DNA from: Microbacterium sp. BH-3-3-3
Lineage (GTDB): Bacteria > Actinomycetota > Actinomycetes > Actinomycetales > Microbacteriaceae
Assembly (NCBI RefSeq): GCF_007679045.1
Contig: NZ_VEFS01000005.1
Span: 149,167-213,166 of the forward strand
Direction of reading: 5' to 3'
Length of the DNA stretch: 64,000 nucleotides
The position numbers and the translations under genes are program-made. Below the pieces are notes generated by a model, which was not told the DNA's origin, did not search any database, and worked only from the letters and a program-made list of their open reading frames with translations. The stretch's first letter is position 1, and every line of letters starts with the position of its first letter. Below are positions 8,773 to 17,498 of this stretch, in pieces.

Positions 8773-9821
8773 GCGAGCCGACCACCCCGACCCGTGCGCG
8801 CACGGTTCCCGCCGAGGCCGGCCAGGCGCCGTCCTCCTCGTCCGCGGGCTCTCCCGTGCGGGCGTTCTTCTCCGGCTCCGCCGGCCGCAACATCGGTCTC
8901 GTCGTCGCCCTGGTGGTGATGCTCATCGTCGGCGCCATCACGGCTCCCGGAACCTTCCTCACGGTCGACAACGTCTTCGTGATCCTCCGCCAGGCCTCCA
9001 TCACCGGGGTCGTCGCGATCGCCATGACGCTGGTGATCATCGCCGGCGGGATCGACCTCTCGGTCGGGTCGGTCGTGGGCCTGGCATCCGTCGTCGGCAC
9101 CCTCGCCGTCGTGCAGGACCTGGCCGACTCGATGCACTGGATCGTGTTCGTGATCTTCGCGCTCGCGGTGGGGGCGGCCGCCGGCCTCATCAACGGCATC
9201 GTTATCGCCTACGGCAACGTGGTCGCCTTCATGGCGACCCTCGCCATGCTCGTCGGGGCCCGCGGTCTCGCCGAGATCCTCGCCGAGCGCCGCACCCTCG
9301 TGGTCGAGGACCGCAGCTTCATCACCTTCATGAACGCCGACATCCTCGGTGTCAACATGCTGATCTGGATCTTCGCGATCGTCGCGGTGCTCGGGTGGGT
9401 GCTGCTGAACCGCACCACCTTCGGCCGTCGCACGGTCGCGATCGGCGGCAATCGCGAGGCCGCGCGCCTGGCCGGTATCAACGTCAAGCGCCACGTGATG
9501 TGGCTCTACGTGCTCGCGGGGCTGGCCTCCGGCATCGCCGGGGTGATGTTCCTGGGCCGTACGACCGCCGGAAGCTCCACGAACGGCCAGCTGCTCGAGC
9601 TCGACGTCATCGCCGCGGTGGTCGTGGGCGGCACCCTGCTCGTCGGCGGACGCGGCACCATCACCGGCACCGTGTTCGGCGTGCTGATCTTCGCCACCCT
9701 CACCAACGTCTTCATCCAGAACAACCTGTCGTCGTCGGTGCAGGCCGTGGCCAAGGGCGTCATCATCGTCGTCGCGGTGCTGCTGCAGCAGCGCTTCTCG
9801 AGGCCGCCCGGGCGCGGCTGA
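8769..9821 (+). CDS. CUT2 sugar ABC transporter permease
   Basis: A 350-residue RbsC-type permease of the BPD_transp_2 family with about eight to ten hydrophobic segments after a hydrophilic 40-residue N-terminus. The segment GGIDLSVGSVVGLASV in the third hydrophobic region and GGTLLVGGRGTITG near the C-terminus are family landmarks. It starts with GTG in a GTGA overlap with the ATPase stop, so the two are translationally coupled. With the divergent binding protein they make a full importer for a pentose, hexose or polyol. A hairpin terminator follows. Confidence 0.93.
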   Translation: MSEPTTPTRARTVPAEAGQAPSSSSAGSPVRAFFSGSAGRNIGLVVALVVMLIVGAITAPGTFLTVDNVFVILRQASITGVVAIAMTLVIIAGGIDLSVGSVVGLASVVGTLAVVQDLADSMHWIVFVIFALAVGAAAGLINGIVIAYGNVVAFMATLAMLVGARGLAEILAERRTLVVEDRSFITFMNADILGVNMLIWIFAIVAVLGWVLLNRTTFGRRTVAIGGNREAARLAGINVKRHVMWLYVLAGLASGIAGVMFLGRTTAGSSTNGQLLELDVIAAVVVGGTLLVGGRGTITGTVFGVLIFATLTNVFIQNNLSSSVQAVAKGVIIVVAVLLQQRFSRPPGRG

Positions 9822-9836
9822 CGAACGTCGACCGGC

Positions 9837-9863
9837 GGCGGCTGCGTAATGTGCGCAGCCGCC
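9837..9863 (+). terminator. Hairpin terminator after CUT2 permease
   Basis: GGCGGCTGCG and CGCAGCCGCC form a perfect ten-base stem around TAATGTG. It begins 16 bases after the permease stop. No T tract follows, which is common in high-GC actinobacteria. Confidence 0.7.
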
Positions 9864-9910
9864 GTCGGCATATGGATGGAACGCATGTCTGGTGATGGTG
9901 TACTGAGGGC

Positions 9911-11101
9911 GTGAGAAGGATGACCACAGATGCGGTGCAGACGGGCAACGGCGTGAGCCAGCTGTTCCAGCTGCTGCGAGACGGGGTTCCGCGCACGCGC
10001 GCGGAGCTGGCGAAGTCGACAGGTCTCGCCCGCTCGACCGTCGCGGTGCGCGTCGACGAGCTCATGCGCATGGGCCTCATCACCCCCGTGGCCGAAGCGG
10101 CCTCCACCGGGGGGCGCCCGCCGTCGCAGTTCGCGATCAATCCCGCCGCGAAGGTGGTCGTGGCCGCCGACGTCGGCGCCTCGCACGCCACCGTCGCCAT
10201 CTCCGACCTCGCGGGAACGGTGCTGGCCGAGAAGACGACCGACCTCGACGTCGCTCTCGGTCCGGTTCCGGTGCTGACCTGGTTGGTCGAGGGGGCGCTG
10301 CAGCTGCTCGCCGACTCCGGGCGCACCTCCGCCGACGTCGCCGCGATGGGCATCGGCGTCCCCGGCCCCGTCGAGCACTCCACCGGGCAGCCGGTGAACC
10401 CGCCGATCATGCCGGGGTGGGACCGCTTCGACATCCCCGCGTGGGTCTACCAGCACCTGCCGGTTCCCGTGCTCGTCGACAACGACGTCAACATCTCGGC
10501 GCTGGGCGAACGCGCGACGGCATGGCCCGCGGTCGAGCACCTCATGTTCGTCAAGGTCGCCACCGGCATCGGCACCGGCATCATCTCCGACTCCCGTCTC
10601 CTGCGCGGGGCGCAGGGCATCGCCGGCGACATCGGTCACGTGCAGGTCGCCCGCGGCGCCGACATCCCCTGCCAGTGCGGCAATCGCGGATGCCTCGAGG
10701 CCTTGGCATCCGGCCCCGCCATCGCCCGCGCGCTGCGCGCTCAGGGCATCGAGGCGCACACCGGCTCCGACGTCGTCGACCTCGTCAAGCGCGGTAACGT
10801 CGACGCGATCCAGGCCGTGCGCCAGGCGGGCCGCGACATCGGCGAGGTGCTCACGACCTGCGTCAGCGTGATGAACCCCTCGGTGATCGCGGTGGGCGGC
10901 TCGATGGCCCGGGTGGGCGAGCACCTCATCGCGGGCGTGCGCGAGGTCGTCTACACGCGCTCGACGCCGTTGGCCACCGAGTACCTCTCGATCGTGCAGT
11001 CGGTCGCCGCCCAGCAGGCCGCCGTGATCGGGGCGAGCATGCTCGCGATCGAGCACGCCCTGTCTCCCGAGTCGCTGACCGCCGCCTTCCTCTCGGCCTG
11101 A
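9911..11101 (+). CDS. ROK-family transcriptional regulator
   Basis: A 396-residue NagC/XylR-type regulator. The N-terminal winged helix includes RAELAKSTGLARSTVAVRV, and the ROK sugar-binding domain follows. The ROK zinc motif CQCGNRGCLE is intact, as are the VAADVGASHA phosphate-loop segment and VDNDVNISALGE. Active-site-like residues remain, so effector sugar binding is likely; kinase activity is not expected in this branch. The GTG at 9911 and the ATG at 9920 are both in frame; I prefer the GTG because a -10-like TGTACT lies six bases before it. It probably regulates the adjacent CUT2 transporter. Confidence 0.9.
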   Translation: MRRMTTDAVQTGNGVSQLFQLLRDGVPRTRAELAKSTGLARSTVAVRVDELMRMGLITPVAEAASTGGRPPSQFAINPAAKVVVAADVGASHATVAISDLAGTVLAEKTTDLDVALGPVPVLTWLVEGALQLLADSGRTSADVAAMGIGVPGPVEHSTGQPVNPPIMPGWDRFDIPAWVYQHLPVPVLVDNDVNISALGERATAWPAVEHLMFVKVATGIGTGIISDSRLLRGAQGIAGDIGHVQVARGADIPCQCGNRGCLEALASGPAIARALRAQGIEAHTGSDVVDLVKRGNVDAIQAVRQAGRDIGEVLTTCVSVMNPSVIAVGGSMARVGEHLIAGVREVVYTRSTPLATEYLSIVQSVAAQQAAVIGASMLAIEHALSPESLTAAFLSA

Positions 11102-11191
11102 GCCGACGCCTCGCTCCTCGCGAGGACGTTTCCGGATGCCGTTCGGCCGGCGTCCCGCCGACGGCGCGGTGTCCTGGCGCCCGTGGACTCG

Positions 11192-12139
11192 TCAGCGGGC
11201 GGCGGTCTCGACGGAGGTCGGGATCCCGCCGGTCGTCCCCGAGCGCTCCGCCGCGCGCGCGACCGCGACCAGCGCCGCCAGCACCCGGCGCACTGCCGCG
11301 TAGGCGAGCGCGTCGGGGCGGGTCAGGGCGTCGACGTGGCGCACGAGGTCGAGGTCGACCAGCGGCCGCAGCACGAGGCCGTCGACGGCGAGGGGGGTCG
11401 AGGTGGTGCGCGGCATGATGGCGATCGCGGCGCCCGCGCGCACGACCTCGGCCGTCACCGAGAACTCGTTGATGCGGTGGGCGATGCGCAGCGGCCGCCC
11501 CACGTGGGCGGCGAGGTGGTCGAGCACTCCGGCCAGGGGGAAGCCCTCGTGCACCGACACCCAGGCCTCGTCGGCCACATCGGCCGCGTGCAGCACGCGG
11601 CGCGCGGCGAGGGGATGCGTGGCCGGGAGCGCGATGTCGAGCGGTTCGGTCAGCAGCGGGGTCGTCACCACGCGATCGGCCGGCCAGGGCTCGTCGTGCG
11701 CGAGGCGGTGCGCGAGCACGATGTCGTGGTCGGCGGTCAGCCCGGGAAAGTCGCGGTGCGCCACGTCGGCGTCGGCGAGGTGCAGGGGCGGTGTCCCGGC
11801 GAGCTCTCGGAGCAGCGGGCCGAACAGCGCGAGCCCCGCGCTGTGGAACGCCGACACGCGCACGGGGCGGTCGGCGCTCTCGACGAAGGCGCCCACCGCC
11901 TCGCGGGCCTCGGTCAGCGCTTCGTCGACGCGGGTGCCCGCGGCCGCGAGCGCCTCGCCGGCCGAGGTCAGAGCGAGCACGCGACCGCTGCGAGTGGTCA
12001 GCGGCACGTTCACGCGCGCCTGCAGCGCGGCGAGCTGCTGCGACACGGCCGAGGGCGACACGTGCAGGGCGGCGGCGACGGCGGCCACGCTCCCACGGTC
12101 GCGGAGCTCGCGCAGCAGGCGCAGGTGGACGACATCCAT
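11192..12139 (-). CDS. LysR-family transcriptional regulator
   Basis: A 315-residue LysR protein. The N-terminal helix-turn-helix covers about residues 1-60 (HVSPSAVSQQLAALQARV), and the two-lobed inducer domain follows. The start is the ATG at 12139, because the alignment-typical N-terminus MDVVHLRLL begins there and a TAAGTT hexamer lies seven bases upstream; a longer frame would run through the operator. It diverges from an EamA transporter with about 70 bp or less between starts, so it likely regulates that gene and itself. The co-inducer is unknown. Confidence 0.9.
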   Translation of the reverse strand: MDVVHLRLLRELRDRGSVAAVAAALHVSPSAVSQQLAALQARVNVPLTTRSGRVLALTSAGEALAAAGTRVDEALTEAREAVGAFVESADRPVRVSAFHSAGLALFGPLLRELAGTPPLHLADADVAHRDFPGLTADHDIVLAHRLAHDEPWPADRVVTTPLLTEPLDIALPATHPLAARRVLHAADVADEAWVSVHEGFPLAGVLDHLAAHVGRPLRIAHRINEFSVTAEVVRAGAAIAIMPRTTSTPLAVDGLVLRPLVDLDLVRHVDALTRPDALAYAAVRRVLAALVAVARAAERSGTTGGIPTSVETAAR

Positions 12140-12152
12140 AAGTCCGAACTTA
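12139..12152. promoter_or_regulatory. Palindromic operator over the lysR start
   Basis: TAAGT-CCGA-ACTTA is a perfect five-base dyad. It covers the minus-strand -10 box TAAGTT (12147-12152) and touches the LysR start codon. Binding there would block lysR transcription directly and could act on the divergent transporter promoter. Confidence 0.55.
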
Positions 12153-12210
12153 CGACACGATGAAGAAGCTTGGCGTTGTTCTTCCGGGTGGCCTCCCGCA
12201 CGCTGGAGGC

Positions 12211-13194
12211 GTGACCCGCCGAACACCCGAACTCCTCGTCGACATCCTGCTGATCGCGGTCGCCGCGGTGTGGGGCGCGAGCTTCCTCGCCGCCAAAGAC
12301 CTCGCCGCCGAGACCGGGGTCGCCGCGGCGGTGTCGCTGCGCTTCCTCGTCGCCGCGCTCGCCCTCGGCGTCATCTGCCTCGTGAGGAGAGAACGGATGC
12401 CGCGCGGTCGCGGCCTCGCGATCGCCGCCCTCCTGGGCTGCTCGCAGGCGGCGGTCATCGGGCTCGAGACCGCCGGCGTGCACCTCACCTCGGCGACGAA
12501 CGCGGGCCTTCTCATCAGCCTCGCGCTCGTGTTCACCCCCGTGCTCGAGAGCGTCGCGGCACGGGCCTGGCTGCCGCGGTCGTACTTCGTCGCCGCCGTC
12601 GCCGCGATCGTCGGCGTCGCCCTGCTGGTGTCGGGCGGAGGGCTGCGCACCCCTTCGATCGGCGACGCGCTCGTGATCGCCGCCGCGGTCGTCCGCGCCG
12701 TGCACGTCACCGCGAGCGCGCGTCTCACCCGCGGACGCCACGACAGCACCCTCGCGGTCGTCTTCGTGCAGATGCTCGTGTGCGCCGCGACCTCGTCGGC
12801 CGTGGCCGGCGCGCAGCTGCCGCGCGCGGTCGCCGGCCTCACGGCATCCGGATGGCTCGACGTCGTCTTCCTCGGCGTGATGTGCTCGGTCTTCGCCTTC
12901 GCGGTGCAGCTGTGGGCGGTGCGGCGCACCTCGGCGACCCGCGCGAGCATCCTCATGGGCACCGAGCCGGTGTGGGCGCTCGCCGTGGGCGTCGCGATCG
13001 GCGGCGAGGCCGTGGGCCTGCCCGGCTACCTCGGGGCCGCGCTCATCATCGCCGCGTCGTACGCCGGCCAGGGGATCGAGCGCCGCCATCGCCGCTCCGT
13101 CGCCGCGGCCGCGTCCCGCCCCACCCCGCCCGCCGGTTCCGCCGCGCTCGCCGCCCCGCGGGCGGCCTCGACCCCCGAGACTGCATCTCGCTGA
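12211..13194 (+). CDS. EamA/DMT-family transporter
   Basis: A protein of 327 residues with ten predicted hydrophobic segments in two EamA repeats (DILLIAVAAVWGASFLAAK opens the first). It exports or imports a small metabolite such as an amino acid or nucleobase; the substrate is unknown. The start is uncertain. GTG 12211 has the hexamer CACGCT six bases upstream, matching the leaderless pattern seen elsewhere. ATG 12160 would add 17 residues that look untypical and has no ribosome site. The 3' end runs into a long inverted repeat that supplies the last five codons and the stop. Confidence 0.83.
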   Translation: MTRRTPELLVDILLIAVAAVWGASFLAAKDLAAETGVAAAVSLRFLVAALALGVICLVRRERMPRGRGLAIAALLGCSQAAVIGLETAGVHLTSATNAGLLISLALVFTPVLESVAARAWLPRSYFVAAVAAIVGVALLVSGGGLRTPSIGDALVIAAAVVRAVHVTASARLTRGRHDSTLAVVFVQMLVCAATSSAVAGAQLPRAVAGLTASGWLDVVFLGVMCSVFAFAVQLWAVRRTSATRASILMGTEPVWALAVGVAIGGEAVGLPGYLGAALIIAASYAGQGIERRHRRSVAAAASRPTPPAGSAALAAPRAASTPETASR

Positions 13195-13242
13195 CATCCC
13201 CGCGTCAACCTGACACGGACTCGTCAGCGAGATGCAGTCTCG
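13176..13242. repeat. Long perfect inverted repeat, 20-base arms
   Basis: Arms at 13176-13195 and 13223-13242 are exact reverse complements of 20 bases, separated by 27 bases. The left arm encodes the transporter C-terminus and stop. It can act as a terminator, but the long exact arms resemble a mobile palindromic repeat unit. Confidence 0.8.
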
Positions 13243-13332
13243 CGCTCGCCGGCGGTGCCTCGGCGGCGCCCCGGCCCGGCCCGCTCCGGCCCCCGCGCGG
13301 CGAACGCCGCCGTGGTCGGGCCCCCGCCGCCG

Positions 13333-13338
13333 TAGGCT
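13333..13338 (+). promoter_or_regulatory. -10 box of leaderless lipoate-ligase transcript
   Basis: TAGGCT ends six bases before the ATG at 13345. The GGAGG in between is too close to act as a ribosome site. Confidence 0.55.
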
Positions 13339-13344
13339 GGAGGC

Positions 13345-14394
13345 ATGCACGGCGAGTACAAGGTCCCCGGCGGAAAACTGGTCGTCGTCGACCTCGAAGA
13401 GCGCGAGGGCCGCATCCACGGCTTCCACCTGGCGGGTGACTTCTTCCTCGAGCCCGACGACGCCCTCGACGACATCGATGCGGCCGTCAACGGCATGCCG
13501 GTCGAGTCCGACGTCCCCACGCTCGCCGCGGCGATCCGCGCGGCGCTGCCCGAGGGGGCGCAGCTGCTCGGATTCACCCCCGAGTCGGTCGCGACCGCGA
13601 TCCGCCGCGCCCTCGTCACGGCCCCCGGCTGGGGCGACTTCGAGTGGGAGGTCGTGCACGACGGCCCCGTCTCGCCCCGCATGAACCTCGCGCTCGATGA
13701 GGTGCTCACCGCGCGCGTGGGTGCGGGGCTGCGCAAGCCGACGCTGCGCCTGTGGGAGTGGAACGAGAACGCCGTCGTCATCGGATCGTTCCAGTCGCTG
13801 CGCAACGAGGTCGACCCCGAAGGCGCCGCGAAGCACGGCTTCGACGTGGTGCGCCGCATCTCGGGCGGGGGCGCCATGCTCATGGCCGCCAACTCGATCG
13901 TGACGTACTCGCTGTACGTTCCCGCGTCGCTGGTGGCGGGCATGACCTTCGCCGATTCGTACGCCTTCCTCGACGACTGGGTGCTGCAGGCTCTGCGCTC
14001 GCTCGGCATCGACGCGATCTACCAGCCGCTGAACGACATCGCCGGTCCTCACGGCAAGATCGGCGGCGCAGCGCAAAAGCGCCTCGCCAACGGCGGGGTG
14101 CTGCATCACGCGACCTTGAGCTACGACATGGACGGCCAGGTGCTCACCGAGGTGCTGCGCATCGGCCGCGAGAAGCTCAGCGACAAGGGCACCGTGTCGG
14201 CCGCCAAGCGCGTCGACCCCCTGCGCAGCCAGACCGGTCTGCCGCGCGACGAGGTCATCGACCGCTTCATCCAGACCTTCACCACGCTCTACGGTGCGAC
14301 CGAGGGGCACATCTCCGACGAGGAGTACGCCGAGGCCGAGGCCCTGGTCGCCTCCAAGTTCTCGACCGAGCAGTGGCTGCAGCGCGTCCCGTGA
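13345..14394 (+). CDS. Lipoate-protein ligase family protein
   Basis: A 349-residue protein with a short N-terminal domain (about 1-85) that looks like the accessory domain normally at the C-terminus of LplA, followed by the biotin/lipoate ligase catalytic domain. The key motifs are RRISGGGAMLM for lipoate/AMP binding and NDIAGPHGKIGGAAQKR with the catalytic lysine. It would attach lipoate or octanoate to E2 or GcvH proteins. The order accessory-then-catalytic is the reverse of E. coli LplA but occurs in other bacteria. Its stop overlaps the methyltransferase start in GTGA. Confidence 0.88.
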   Translation: MHGEYKVPGGKLVVVDLEEREGRIHGFHLAGDFFLEPDDALDDIDAAVNGMPVESDVPTLAAAIRAALPEGAQLLGFTPESVATAIRRALVTAPGWGDFEWEVVHDGPVSPRMNLALDEVLTARVGAGLRKPTLRLWEWNENAVVIGSFQSLRNEVDPEGAAKHGFDVVRRISGGGAMLMAANSIVTYSLYVPASLVAGMTFADSYAFLDDWVLQALRSLGIDAIYQPLNDIAGPHGKIGGAAQKRLANGGVLHHATLSYDMDGQVLTEVLRIGREKLSDKGTVSAAKRVDPLRSQTGLPRDEVIDRFIQTFTTLYGATEGHISDEEYAEAEALVASKFSTEQWLQRVP

Positions 14395-15356
14395 GCGTCG
14401 ACGCCCTGCCCGACGCCCCCGCCCCCGGCAGCGTCGCGATCCACCACGCCGACAACCTTGCGGTGACCCCGGGCCTGGCCGACGGCAGCTTCGCCCTCGT
14501 CTACCTCGACCCGCCGTTCAACACCGGCCGCACGCGCTCCAAGGCGGTCGAGTCGGCGACGCGCAAGCTCTCGGCGGAAGAGGCTCCGGATGCCGAGGAG
14601 CCCGACGCCGCGCCCGAGACCGCGGCATCCGTCGACGATCCCAACATGCTCGACTTCCCCGAAGAGGAGCCGCCCCCGCCGCCGGTGGTGCAGCGCGGCT
14701 TCCACGGCCGGGAGTACGCGCGCCTGCGCGGCGACCTGCGCACCTACGACGACCGGTTCGACGACTACTGGGGCTTCCTCGAGCCGCGGCTCGTCGAGGC
14801 CTGGCGCCTGCTCGCCGACGACGGCACGCTCTACCTGCACCTCGACTACCGCGAGGTGCACTACGCCAAGGTCATGTGCGATGCGCTGTTCGGTCGCGAC
14901 CACTTCTTGAACGAGCTGATCTGGGCCTACGACTACGGCGCCAAGACCAAGCGCCGCTGGCCCACCAAGCACGAGACGATCCTCGTCTACGTCAAGAACC
15001 CGTCGGCGTACTTCTTCGACTCCGACGCCGTCGACCGCGAGCCGTATATGGCCCCGGGGCTGGTGACGGCCGAGAAGGCCGCGCGCGGCAAGATGCCCAC
15101 CGACGTCTGGTGGCACACGATCGTGCCGACCACGGGTCGCGAGAAGACCGGCTACCCGACGCAGAAGCCCGAGGGAGTGCTGCGCCGCATGGTGCAGGCC
15201 TCGTCGCGGCCCGGCGACAGGGTGCTCGACATGTTCGCCGGCAGCGGCACGCTGGGTGCGGTGGCCGCGCCCCTCGGGCGCGACAGCGTGCTGATCGACG
15301 ACAACGCCGACGCGGTCGCCGTGATGCGCAAGCGTCTCGCGGCCTTCGGCGACTGA
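14391..15356 (+). CDS. Site-specific DNA methyltransferase (N4/N6, beta order)
   Basis: A 321-residue amino-methyltransferase. The catalytic motif DPPFNTG (40-46) comes first and the AdoMet-binding motif FAGSGT comes near residue 280, the order of the beta class. Other landmarks are LDYREVHYAKVMCDALFG and GYPTQKPEGVL. Between the catalytic motif and the core lies an acidic, proline-rich insertion (about 55-100, including PEEEPPPPP) that is probably disordered. It overlaps the lipoate-ligase stop by four bases. No restriction endonuclease is adjacent, so it may be an orphan methylase. The target base and site cannot be read. Confidence 0.88.
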   Translation: MSVDALPDAPAPGSVAIHHADNLAVTPGLADGSFALVYLDPPFNTGRTRSKAVESATRKLSAEEAPDAEEPDAAPETAASVDDPNMLDFPEEEPPPPPVVQRGFHGREYARLRGDLRTYDDRFDDYWGFLEPRLVEAWRLLADDGTLYLHLDYREVHYAKVMCDALFGRDHFLNELIWAYDYGAKTKRRWPTKHETILVYVKNPSAYFFDSDAVDREPYMAPGLVTAEKAARGKMPTDVWWHTIVPTTGREKTGYPTQKPEGVLRRMVQASSRPGDRVLDMFAGSGTLGAVAAPLGRDSVLIDDNADAVAVMRKRLAAFGD

Positions 15357-15360
15357 CCCC

Positions 15361-16356
15361 TCAGGCCCGCGAGCCCACGAGCGCGTCGACGAGTCCTTCG
15401 ATCTCTTCCTCGCCCACGGCGTAGGGCAGCACGGGGTGGCCGCTCGTGGCGATGAGTACGGCGACGGGGCGCTGCGAGCCGATGTCGAGCGCTTGCGCGA
15501 GTGCGCCGCCGAGGTCGAGCGCGGCGCCCGTGCGGGGGCCGTCGGCCTGGCGGGCGGGGGCGTTCCAGTCGAGCCCCGGCCCCACCGCGTAGACGATGCG
15601 GGCGTCCATGAAGCCGGCCAGCGCGTCGTGGTGCCGGTCGAGCACGGCGGCCGCGCGCTCGCACTTGCCGCAGAGCGGCTGCGTGAACAGCAGCAGTTGC
15701 GCGCGCCCGCGCACGGCCTCGGTCACGACGTCGATCACGAGCCCGTCCGCGCGCAGCAACGGCGGACGGTGGTTCAGGATGTCGGGTGAGGGCAGGCCCC
15801 CGCGTCGGCCGGCGCGGGCTGCCACAAACCCCGCGACCACGAGTGCCACGCTCGCGCCGAGGGTCAGCGCGCTCGCCACCGGGGCGACGACGAGAAGCGT
15901 GACAGCGGAGGGCACGCCCGCCGCGGAGGCCGCGGAGGCGGCACCCGCCATCACCAGCGCGCCCAGCGTGAAGACGCCGTTGCGGCGCACGAGGGCCGCC
16001 GACACGGGCGTATCGGCCCACCTGCCGAAGCATCCGCAGTCCTCCGCCGACCCGCGCTCGACCGCACGCGTGACCACGACCGTGAACGCCGCGAGCAGCA
16101 CCACCACGGCGCCGGCCGCGGCGACCCGCACGAACCCGTCGCCGATCGCCAGCGCGACGCCGAGCACGATCTCGACCACGGAGACCGCGGCGACGCTCGC
16201 GAGCGCGGCCCTCTGGGGCAGGCGCAGTGCCGAGAGCGTCCGCGGGGCGTCGTCGAGGGCGACGAGCTTGGCGATGCCGCTGGTCGCGAGTGCGGGAGCG
16301 GCGATGCAGACGAGGGCGAGGATGACGGGGGCGAGGGCGGACGTGGACGGCGTCAT
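15361..16356 (-). CDS. MauE-like membrane protein fused to a thioredoxin-like domain
   Basis: The 331-residue protein has four to six N-terminal hydrophobic segments with the MauE/DoxX-like signature EDCGCFG (Cys107, Cys109). A C-terminal soluble thioredoxin-like domain carries CGKC at 229-232 after LLLFTQPL. This suggests a membrane redox carrier that passes electrons across the membrane for disulfide handling. The ATG at 16356 removes a short unlikely N-terminal extension. It ends four bases from the convergent methyltransferase stop, with no room for a separate terminator. The redox partner is unknown. Confidence 0.8.
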   Translation of the reverse strand: MTPSTSALAPVILALVCIAAPALATSGIAKLVALDDAPRTLSALRLPQRAALASVAAVSVVEIVLGVALAIGDGFVRVAAAGAVVVLLAAFTVVVTRAVERGSAEDCGCFGRWADTPVSAALVRRNGVFTLGALVMAGAASAASAAGVPSAVTLLVVAPVASALTLGASVALVVAGFVAARAGRRGGLPSPDILNHRPPLLRADGLVIDVVTEAVRGRAQLLLFTQPLCGKCERAAAVLDRHHDALAGFMDARIVYAVGPGLDWNAPARQADGPRTGAALDLGGALAQALDIGSQRPVAVLIATSGHPVLPYAVGEEEIEGLVDALVGSRA

Positions 16357-16487
16357 GATCCCCAGGATGTCGCCGCGCGGGAGGCCCACCGGTCGTGGCG
16401 CCCCTCGGTTCACCCGGCAGGGTCGTTCACCTCGCCCGCCCCGCCCGGATTCGGCCTCCGACCGGCCCCGCGATCGTCGCTCGGGCC

Positions 16488-16493
16488 TAGGGT
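16488..16493 (+). promoter_or_regulatory. -10 box of leaderless LLM oxidoreductase transcript
   Basis: TAGGGT ends six bases before the ATG at 16500. Confidence 0.55.
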
Positions 16494-16499
16494 GAGGCC

Positions 16500-17483
16500 A
16501 TGGACTTCGGCATCTTCGTTCCGCAGGGCTGGCGCTTCGACCTCGTGGGGATCGACCCCGCAGAGCACTGGCGGGTGATGAATTCCCTCGCCCAGAGCGC
16601 TGACGACGGCCCCTGGACCTCCCTGTGGGTCTACGACCACTTCCACACCACCCCCGTGCCCAGCAGCGAGGCCACGCACGAGGCGTGGACGCTCATGGCC
16701 GCCTTCGCCGCCGCGACCGACCGCGTGCGCCTCGGCCAGATGTGCACGTGCATGGGCTACCGCAACCCCGCCTACCTCGCGAAGGTCGCGGCGACGGTCG
16801 ATGCGATCTCGGGCGGTCGCGCCGAGATGGGCATCGGCGGCGGCTGGTACGAGCACGAGTGGAAGGCCTACGGCTACGGCTTCCCGCCCATCGCCGAGCG
16901 CCTCGGGCGCCTCCGCGAGGGCGTCGAGATCATGCACCAGGCGTGGACCACCGGCGAGGCCACCCTGTCGGGGAAGTTCTACGAGGTCGACGGCGCGATC
17001 GTGCAGCCGAAGCCCCTGCAGCCCGGCGGCATCCCGCTGTGGATCGCCGGCGGCGGTGAGAAGGTCACGCTCAAGATCGCGGCCAAGTACGCCTCGTACA
17101 CCAACTTCGGCGGCTCGCTCGAGGAGTTCGACCACAAGTCCGAGGTGCTGCGCGGGCACTGCGAGACCCTCGGCCGCGACGCGTCCGAGATCACCCGCTC
17201 GACGAACTTCAACACGATCGTCGCCGCGACCGAGGCCGAGGCCTCCGATCGCCTGGCCGCCGTCGTCGCGCGCCTGCGTCCGCACGTGGGCGACGAGCGG
17301 GCGGATGCCATCGAGGCCGACTACCGCTCCTCCGACGCGTTCGGCACGCCCGAGCAGATCGTCGAACGCCTGCGCGAGCGGGCCGACCACGGCCTCGGCT
17401 ACGCGATCCACTACTTCCCCGAGGCCGCGTACGACACCTCGGGCATCTCGCTGTTCGAGCGCGAGGTCATCCCGCAGCTCTGA
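16500..17483 (+). CDS. LLM-class F420-dependent oxidoreductase
   Basis: A 327-residue luciferase-like TIM-barrel oxidoreductase of the F420-dependent type. It has MDFGIFVPQGW at the start, the LGQMCTCMGYRNPAYLAK strand-loop and the GGRAEMGIGGGWYEHEW segment that forms part of the deazaflavin/flavin pocket. It catalyses hydride transfer to an unknown small molecule. Most actinobacteria of this group make F420, so F420 is more likely than FMN, but this cannot be decided here. The gene stands alone and is bounded downstream by a palindromic element. Confidence 0.87.
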   Translation: MDFGIFVPQGWRFDLVGIDPAEHWRVMNSLAQSADDGPWTSLWVYDHFHTTPVPSSEATHEAWTLMAAFAAATDRVRLGQMCTCMGYRNPAYLAKVAATVDAISGGRAEMGIGGGWYEHEWKAYGYGFPPIAERLGRLREGVEIMHQAWTTGEATLSGKFYEVDGAIVQPKPLQPGGIPLWIAGGGEKVTLKIAAKYASYTNFGGSLEEFDHKSEVLRGHCETLGRDASEITRSTNFNTIVAATEAEASDRLAAVVARLRPHVGDERADAIEADYRSSDAFGTPEQIVERLRERADHGLGYAIHYFPEAAYDTSGISLFEREVIPQL

Positions 17484-17498
17484 TCGTCGTCCCCTCGC

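Noticed and set aside
12010..14310. A minus-strand frame of 766 codons
   Set aside because: It runs antisense through the EamA and lipoate-ligase genes and through the inverted repeat, with no recognisable domain.
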